Below are positions 57,926 through 64,000 of a DNA stretch of 64,000 nucleotides, piece after piece. Each line of letters starts with the position of its first letter. Within the stretch, counting starts at the first letter, position 1. A program made the translations under genes and the position numbers. This DNA is from Salvator merianae (taxonomy: Eukaryota; Chordata; Lepidosauria; Squamata; Teiidae), in NCBI GenBank assembly GCA_003586115.2, contig QVOM02000073.1:28905298-28969297 (forward strand), read 5' to 3'. The notes beneath the pieces are model-generated. The model saw only the letters and a program-made list of their open reading frames with translations. It searched no databases and was not told the DNA's origin.

Positions 57926-58335
57926 TTATCCTGTCTTATACCCAAAGGTTTCAGAGTGGGTTATAACAATAAAAACAAATTAAAAGAATCCACCAAAAAT
58001 GATAGTACCTGAAAGTGGGGACAGAAAACTGTTCCTCAGCGAAAGGTTGGGATAAATAAGTGTGTCTTTGCCAGTCTTCTAAATGTATATAAAGAAGATG
58101 TGTAGCATATCTCAGAGGGGAGAATGTTCCATAGTCCAGGGCCTACCATTGAGAAGGCTCTATCATGAGTACCTACTTGTTTAGCTACTGAAGGTGGTTA
58201 TACAACCAAGACAACATCATCTGTAGATCTTAAAACATGGGTAGGCAGATATGAGAGAAAGTGGGGACCAAACCATTTAGAGCTTTGTAAGTCAATATTA
58301 TCTTGGTGGCTCACAATAAAAAAATGCATTAAAAT
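57845..58335 (-). mobile_element. L2-like LINE 3' region
   Basis: Begins with (TTTA)n at about 57,849-57,862 and 57,890-57,928, then ATCCTGTCTTATACCC, AAGGTTTCAGAGTGGG, CCTGAAAGTGGGGACAG and ATAAATAAGTGTGTCTTTG, the same ordered words as at 34,236-34,484. Then come ATTGAGAAGGCTCTATC and TTAGAGCTTTGTAAGTC as in the copies at 22,833 and 40,680. Only the 3' part is present. Confidence 0.8.
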
Positions 58336-58349
58336 ATTGAATTCCCTGA

Positions 58350-58350
<1 letters not shown>

Positions 58351-58391
<41 letters not shown>

Positions 58392-58406
58392 TCTATCTGT
58401 CTGTCT
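58351..58406. repeat. (GTCT)n(ATCT)n compound microsatellite
   Basis: About six GTCT units followed by about six ATCT units and a short return to GTCT. It abuts the 3' end of the following minus-strand L2 copy and may derive from its tail. Confidence 0.9.
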
Positions 58407-58740
58407 ACACATCTACACAGACACACACACACACTCACACTTAAAAAATATCCTAAATATAAAATAAGTAAACCAGAACAGTTAACCAGACCTATTAATG
58501 TCTGAGTGAATAAAGAGATCTTCACCTGGTACCTATAGGCACAAAATGTTGGTGCTAGATATATCTCTCTGGGGAGGTTGTCCCAAACTCTGGGTGTCAC
58601 CAATGAGTAGGTCCTCTCCCCTCTGGCCTCCCAATTTACTTCAGTTAATGCAAGCACAGGTACTAGGTCTTATTTTGCTGATCTAAAGTTATGATTAGGG
58701 ATGGACGGTTTAAGGCATCCCTTCAGGTAACCTGATCTTC
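58407..58740 (-). mobile_element. L2-like LINE, ORF2 C-terminus and tail (lower part)
   Basis: The minus-strand frame (58,657 downwards) reads ERTYSLVTPRVWDNLPREI, LAPTFCAYRYQVKISLFTQ, matching the ERAFSVVAPRLWNSLP...LKTHLF end of L2 ORF2. The copy is split by the DNA transposon at 58,741-59,195 and continues beyond it. Confidence 0.8.
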
Positions 58741-59195
58741 GGGATTTTCTGCACTCACCTGAGGTGAGTTGGGATTAGTGGGTCCAGAATAGCCCAGCCC
58801 ACTGATCTGGATCATCGGGAGGTGTGGTCAGGATCAATGTCATCTGCATTGATGCCACTGATCCAGTTTAGCTCACACCACTGTTGTGAAACTCACACAA
58901 GCTTCATGGCCACACCCCAACACCTCTAAGACACAGGAATAAAAGTTCCTAGCCTCAAGACCCCTGAGGGCACATCTTCTGCACACCTCCCATGTTCTGG
59001 ATAAGAGCCACACTAGATTACCAGTGCACTAGATTAAGGCCTCCTTAACATGGCTCACACTCTGTCTTGTGCAAACAGAACCAGACCAGTAAGGGGGTGG
59101 GGCCTCCTAGATCTGTATTAACTTGCAGATCTGGAAGCCTACATGCAAACTAAACAGGCCCTTAATCCAGATTAAGAGCCCTGTAGAAAGATCCC
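58741..59195. mobile_element. GGYCC-type DNA transposon, 455 bp, inserted in an L2 LINE
   Basis: The left end GGGATTTTCTGCACTCACC and right end GTAGAAAGATCCC are inverted repeats. A subterminal hairpin pairs GGGATTAGTGGG with CCCACTGATCTGG imperfectly. The inner AAAAGTTCCTAGCCTC matches the copy at 45,970. The flanks (TTC and TGA) no longer show a duplication, but the interruption of one L2 copy supports these ends. Confidence 0.7.
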
Positions 59196-59490
59196 TGAAA
59201 CATTTAAGTTTTAAATGTTATGAGCTGCACTTTAAATTGGACCCTGAAACAAACTGAGAGCCAGCTGAATTGATGAAGAATCAGCATGATGTATTCTGAA
59301 TATCTATACCCCATTGGCATCCTTGTGGCCTAGTCTGTACCAGCTGGAGCTTCTGAACCATTTCTTTAAGTCAGCCCCATTGCAATAATGTAAATGGACC
59401 TGAGGTGAGGAACAAGGCACTGTGAGGAACAAGTAAATGTCATGAGTTGACTCCCATCCACTGTGATGGAGTTCTTGGCTGTACTTCATG
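59196..59490 (-). mobile_element. L2-like LINE, upper part of the split copy
   Basis: TTAAATTGGACCCTGAAAC, GCCAGCTGAATTGATGAAG and CCAGCTGGAGCTTCTGAACC keep the order of the corresponding parts of the copies at 35,800-35,940 and 41,140-41,280. It resumes directly after the DNA transposon. Confidence 0.7.
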
Positions 59491-61930
59491 ATGTGCAGTC
59501 ATGAAATACTATAAAACAGCTGTATAATGCACCACTGAGCCAACCCAGGCAGCAGCCAAGTAAACGACCTCTCAGAGCAGCCTCACTGCACCTGAGTTGA
59601 CTCCCCTTCCATCTGGAGCCTGCCCATCCCCATGTTCATGCAACCTAAAACAATAAATCAGCTTAACCATTTGTAACATCTTTTCTGTTATATTCTGTAT
59701 ATTTAAACTGGAATAAAACTTAAGAATGCAAAATGCAGAATGTCTTTTTGTAGGTCCCCAATGGTACTATCTTCCTAACAAGGTTTATCTGCTTCTTAAC
59801 ATGTATTGTAGAAAGTGCACTGCATTCACGAACAGAGACTCTTTCTGCACCAGGCCGTATTCCATTTATATCCCAAGAAAGGGGCCTACCACAACATACT
59901 GGTGCAGACTACAGCATGCTCAGGACAGAGCTGCCATCTGCACCAGGATGTGGATGGCAGGCACCTATTCTAGGATATAATGCAAAATCCAATTGAATAC
60001 AGGCAGGGCCAGAGGTGCAACACTGAAAATATAACTAGGCATGTGAGTGTTCTACCAGTAGGATTTCTGCTTGTCATAGAGCTCTAAAAGTATAAGCATT
60101 TTGTCCTTTCCTGGGAAAGGGAGGGGAGAAAAGAAACCATTGCCACATTGGCAAGCAAGAACGAAGCAAATATTTTCTACTTGCTTAGCATGTGTTGTTT
60201 TTTATCAGGCTTATGATCTTAGTACTGCTGGGAAACACCATTGTAGGGCATAGATGAGTTCCCACATGGGAGAAACGGTGGGGAATTAATGTTGAGGAGG
60301 AGAAGGGAAGTCAAGATGGGCTAATTAGCTTTGCCCTGTTTCTAGCAAGCTGTCCTTATGTCTGAACCATCTGCTAGATAATTCAAAAACGCCTCCTTAT
60401 GATTCAGGTGCATAAAACAAGCAGGTTTTCGGAGACTGTCATTTCAACTGACACACCTAATATTTATCTCTATTCTGGCTGCATGCATGCACATTTCTGC
60501 ATCCAAACTGGGTTTCCCCAAACTGTAGGGTACTCTAAGTTGAAACATCTAGAATTTAAATATTGTTATATAATATGAATAACACTGGGCAACATATACA
60601 CACTTCCATTCATTCTTCCTTTAAGGTGCCTAGCAGCAAATAATTAAAAGTATTCTTCATTTTGTTGTTGTTGTTGCTCACATGTTTCCTTTATTTCATG
60701 GTAAATTTCCCAACTCCCATTCCTCAATCTTGTTGTATTCTTATAATTGCTTGTGGTAGCACTGCAATAATGTTCCATACACATCATACCTTTGCACAGT
60801 AGATAGTTCAAGGCAGTCTGTGACAAATCAGTGGGTCCTTTGGTTTGGGAAGCAATTACACAGTGTAGTTGAGTATAAACAACTCTTGTTTCTTGTAATT
60901 TGTTCACCTAAGGAATCCTAATGATGTCAATGTCAAATTGTTGTATTTCAGTATTTCTTTTTGTTTTGTTTTTAGCTTTTAGACTGTCTTTAGATAATTC
61001 ACACTGCTGACTTAACTGAGTACAGACAGGCATGTCTATTTGATTCATTTTTTTTCAAGAAACATTAATTGTCTTTTATCATCATCATCTTCTGCTTCCA
61101 CATTTATGCATGTGAGCATATGTATGTATAGTTATGTATGTATATTTGTGTATGTGTGCTGTAATATTCCTTTTTTTAATTTTATTTGGTAAAAGAACAT
61201 TACAAAAATAATGCAAGCAGTACTACAAATAGCATTAAAATGTTTTTTTTTTTAGCTAGTAGTAAAACAAATTAATTGAAAAAGGCAATAGGGATGGATG
61301 CAAATTTGCATTTTTAAACTAGACCATTCCTAGCAGCAACAAGGGGAGCAAAATTGTATGTCTTCCCTTATACCACACTTGTTGAACTTTCATAGTTGAA
61401 ATACTTACTCTGCAACGAATCTCCCCCCCCCCCCGCTATTAATCTTTCCCTGAAATTAACTGAAGTAACTGTGGTTGCAGCAGGGCTGATATTTTTAAAA
61501 AAAGACCACCAACAAATGCTATGTAAAGGACAGCTTCTGTTTGTTCCCAATAAGTTCCTGCTGATCCCTAATTAAAACAATATATTGTGATATTTATATT
61601 ACTCAAAGAATACACAGTAACATTAAAGATGGCGTAATGTATTTGGCAGTGCATCAGAGACTTCACTGCATTATGGATGAGATTAGATCTGACACCACAT
61701 TTAATGCATTGCAACCTTCTACAACTCACACAGTGTGTTTTCCCTATCATATGCTCTATTAATTGTGACTATTTCCTTTATAACATGACTGTTTCACTGT
61801 TTTGCATGTTCCTGCCAAAAGTCATAGGCAGGGATTAACTCTGCACTCTGCATCATGCTGGTGCAGTAACTTCCCCCTACTCCAGGAGCAATTTTGCCAC
61901 GTGTGTTCTACAGTAAGAAAAGTGTTCAAC
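59491..61930. other. Unassigned DNA
   Basis: No gene confirmed. An 87-codon minus-strand frame (60,644-60,907) ending in a Gln run matches no family I know. The tract at about 59,830-59,985 with CTCTTTCTGCACCAGGCC has a GGYCC-like word but no partner. A C-run lies at 61,423-61,434. Confidence 0.45.
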
Positions 61931-61938
61931 TTGGACAC

Positions 61939-62221
61939 TAGGGATGTGCAAATTTCACAAAATTTCACTTTTACAGTTTTTGATCAAAAATAAAGTCTAT
62001 TTCTTTAGCGAAAATGAAATCCGACAAAATATTTATATTTTTTTGCATTTTCACATTTTTTGCTATGTTTAAACCATGAAAATGGCATTTTCAATGGGGA
62101 ATCATTGTGAAAAATGTGAAAAAGGATGTGAAAAATGCATTTTTCAACAATGAATTTTGCTGATGAAGCGAAAATGCATATTTCCGTTCAAAAATTAATT
62201 GATTTTTTTTTTAATGCACTA
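61939..62221. mobile_element. AT-rich hAT MITE, 283 bp, perfect 8-bp duplication
   Basis: Starts TAGGGATGTGCAAATTTCAC. TTGGACAC is duplicated perfectly at 61,931-61,938 and 62,222-62,229, fixing both ends. The right terminus is AATGCACTA, so relative to GCACATCCCTA it has lost the CATCC part. The interior (AAAATGGCATTTTCAATGG and GCTGATGAAGCGAAAATGCA) matches the copy at 10,335. No coding capacity. Confidence 0.85.
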
Positions 62222-62229
62222 TTGGACAC

Positions 62230-62949
62230 TACTTGAGTGTGGTTTTCATGTTTTTTCATGAATTTTGAGCAGAGTGTGTGGAATTCAGTTGAGTTGAGTT
62301 GAGTTGGCCACTGGTGTGTGTTTTGTCTGCTTGCTAGTATTTGCTATGTTTAGTGTGAGGTGTATCTGGTGACTGTGTGATTGGGGTGCTGCAGTTGGTT
62401 TCTGAGTGAAAGCAGAGTGCTTTCTGATGTGTGTGTGTGTGTGTGTGTGCATGCACATGTGCTCCTTTTAGTGCCCATATAATTACTCTGCACACAGCTT
62501 CTTCTGTATACAGCTATTTCTTTGGTACAGTTTTTTTCTGTGCACACATTTTAAAGACTTGACGACAAAGATGTTGACAGTAAGTCAGAGACTTTAATGA
62601 TCAAGTGGAAAAGAGTTGCTGCCATCTTCATCCTCTTTAGAAATAATCAAAGATAAGAGACATTCTTAGTACCATTTGACAATTATTACCACATAGCAAT
62701 TATCTAGGTAAAGAGATAAGCCTTTAATAGGTACCTAAAAGTTGTAAATATAGGTGTCTCACAACTAGCAGAAGATAAGCTTGAGTGAGGACTCAGCTTG
62801 AAGAAAGCAAGCAAAATAAAAGGTAACAGGAGCTTGACAAGAGAATTTGGAGGGATAACTGCTAGTGTGCTGATGAGTTTGTGGGGTGGATCTGCTGTGT
62901 TTTGGAGAGTTTGTTTGATACTTGGTGTGTAACTGGTTTAGGGGCTGAA
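62230..62949. other. Unassigned DNA
   Basis: Contains a short TTGAG run near 62,288-62,307 and a (TG)n tract at 62,428-62,449. The part after about 62,760 could already be the 5' region of the CR1-like LINE that follows, but I have no landmark for it. Confidence 0.4.
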
Positions 62950-64000
62950 GGGTGGCTGGTTTTTTAGTTGAGTCCTGAGAACATGGATAAGGGGCTTACA
63001 GTTGCTGCTGACTCTGTGGAGCTAGTGGGAGGAGCAGGGAAAAGCAAGGTCCATTTGAGTGCCTCATATGCCCAACAGTGTGCAAATGATAAGTAGCAAC
63101 AAAATATTAATAATTAAAAGGTCATGAAGGTAGACAGCCAGCAGGGCAAGGGGTTTCTCCTGTGTTCTATATTAGGCATCACATATATGAATATCTACCT
63201 GCTGAGCAGAAGTCCTGGGTGTGTGCTTGGTGTAATGAACTCTTCTTAGAAAACATGGTTCTTTCCTTAAATCCAAGAGAGAGGTAGGTATGTGGATGAG
63301 ACTTTAGGAATGGAATAGAAGAATTCTATGATGGGCAGCCCCTCAGCTGCCTTAGTGAGTTGAGGTGTCAGGCAGGGAGGATTTCAAGCTGAAGAAACGG
63401 GTCAGGCTCCCAAAGATGAGAAACCTGCCTTAGATGGTATGCCTATATTGTTTTGCACTAAGATGACTCCTCCACAGGGGGAGAGGGTTGTTGTACTGAT
63501 GAATTGATTATAATAAATATAGACAGACAGGTTTGTGATGAACATTTTGATCACTTGGTGACTTGCCTACCAGGTGCAAAAGTTGAAGACATCACACAGC
63601 ATCTAGATAGGCTAATAGGCAATGTTGGAGACAAGCCAGTGGCTGTGGTGCACAGTGGCACCAGTGACATTGGAAAGGAAAAGCAGGAGGTCCTGGATGC
63701 CAAACTAAGGTTGTCAGGTAGAGGACTGGAGTCCAGGACATCCAAAGTTGCATTCTCAGAAATGCTACCTGTCCCAAGCCCAGGACCAGCCAGACAGGCA
63801 GATCTCTGGGACCTCAATGTGTGGATGCAACATATTTGGAACATCAAACCTATATAAAAGGGATGGGCTACTCTTGAACCAAGTTGGAAGACAGCTGCTG
63901 GTGCTTAATATTAAAAAGGTTGTATAGCAGCTTTTAAACTGATCTCTGGGGGAAAAGCAACAGGAGCTGGTTAGCATCTGGCTCAGGAAAGTGCACAATT
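62950..64000 (+). mobile_element. CR1/L3-like LINE, 5' region with ORF1, truncated by the window end
   Basis: The plus frames give YEYLPAEQKSWVCAWCNELF (about 63,188-63,247), a CxxC-bearing zinc-finger-like segment typical of CR1 ORF1, then from 63,504 a frame with CLPGAKVEDITQHLDRLIG, VAVVHSGTSDIGKEK (the GTNDIG block of the SGNH-hydrolase-like domain, here GTSDIG) and SKVAFSEMLPVPSPGPAR, then LNVWMQ. CR1 ORF1 is thought to bind the element RNA. The sequence after 63,860 (CTTGAACCAAGTTGG and TGCTTAATATTAAAA) matches the copy at 21,820-21,870. ORF2 would lie beyond the window. Confidence 0.85.

Noticed and set aside
59820..59990. Possible further GGYCC element (CTCTTTCTGCACCAGGCC)
   Set aside because: No inverted partner or duplication could be found.

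Overview
The window reads as intergenic (or deep intronic) DNA from a vertebrate, most likely a squamate reptile (lizard or snake). The clues are an AT-rich background, no operons or compact genes, and many decayed copies of the LINE clades that dominate squamate genomes (CR1/L3-like, L2-like and some L1), together with abundant non-autonomous DNA transposons. There is one processed pseudogene of a vertebrate gene (RHEB). I found no intact host protein-coding gene or exon. Almost every long open frame is either antisense to a repeat or inside one.

Layout. 0-8 kb: unassigned AT-rich DNA, two short DNA elements with a GGYCCTTTCTGCA-type terminus (2.79-3.11 and 4.35-4.90 kb) and an 836-bp CpG-rich hAT element with perfect 8-bp target duplications (6.41-7.24 kb). 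8.3-9.4 kb: the 3' half of a CR1-like LINE, followed by a GGYCC element (9.45-9.94 kb) and a 341-bp AT-rich hAT MITE (10.34-10.68 kb). 14.1-15.15 kb: a minus-strand L1 reverse transcriptase fragment. 19.4-21.2 kb: a nest of DNA elements, with an 874-bp hAT element inside a GGGCCTGTTC element, itself probably inside a GGYCC element. 21.6-24.8 kb: a plus-strand CR1 5' piece, a minus-strand CR1 3' end and a minus-strand L2-like LINE, abutting one another. 30.0-31.2 kb: a 1,224-bp hAT element with a 47-bp tandem array. 34.2-36.5 kb: an L2 copy split by a hAT element carrying about nine 84/88-bp tandem units. 37.0-38.2 kb: the RHEB processed pseudogene, later invaded by a solo LTR and a (TCAA)n tract. 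40.7-42.8 kb: another L2 copy. 45.97-48.56 kb: two GGYCC elements. 50.4-51.1 kb: short L2 pieces. 53.1-55.0 kb: one GGYCC and one hAT element. 56.1-59.5 kb: a hAT MITE, a GGYCC element and two L2 copies, one split by another GGYCC element. 61.9-62.2 kb: a 283-bp hAT MITE with perfect target duplications. 62.95-64.0 kb: the 5' part of a CR1-like LINE, running off the window.

The elements interact as layers rather than as a pathway. LINE enzymes of this type copy themselves and probably made the RHEB retrocopy. None of the DNA transposons here encodes a transposase, so all must have been moved in trans. The most notable material is a set of hAT elements sharing the TAGGGATGTGCA terminus and a CTGTCAG-centred palindrome module, several with tandem arrays, and the GGYCC family, whose 3-bp duplications (TTA, TAA, ATA) point to a PIF/Harbinger-like mechanism and whose subterminal hairpin keeps its pairing between copies.
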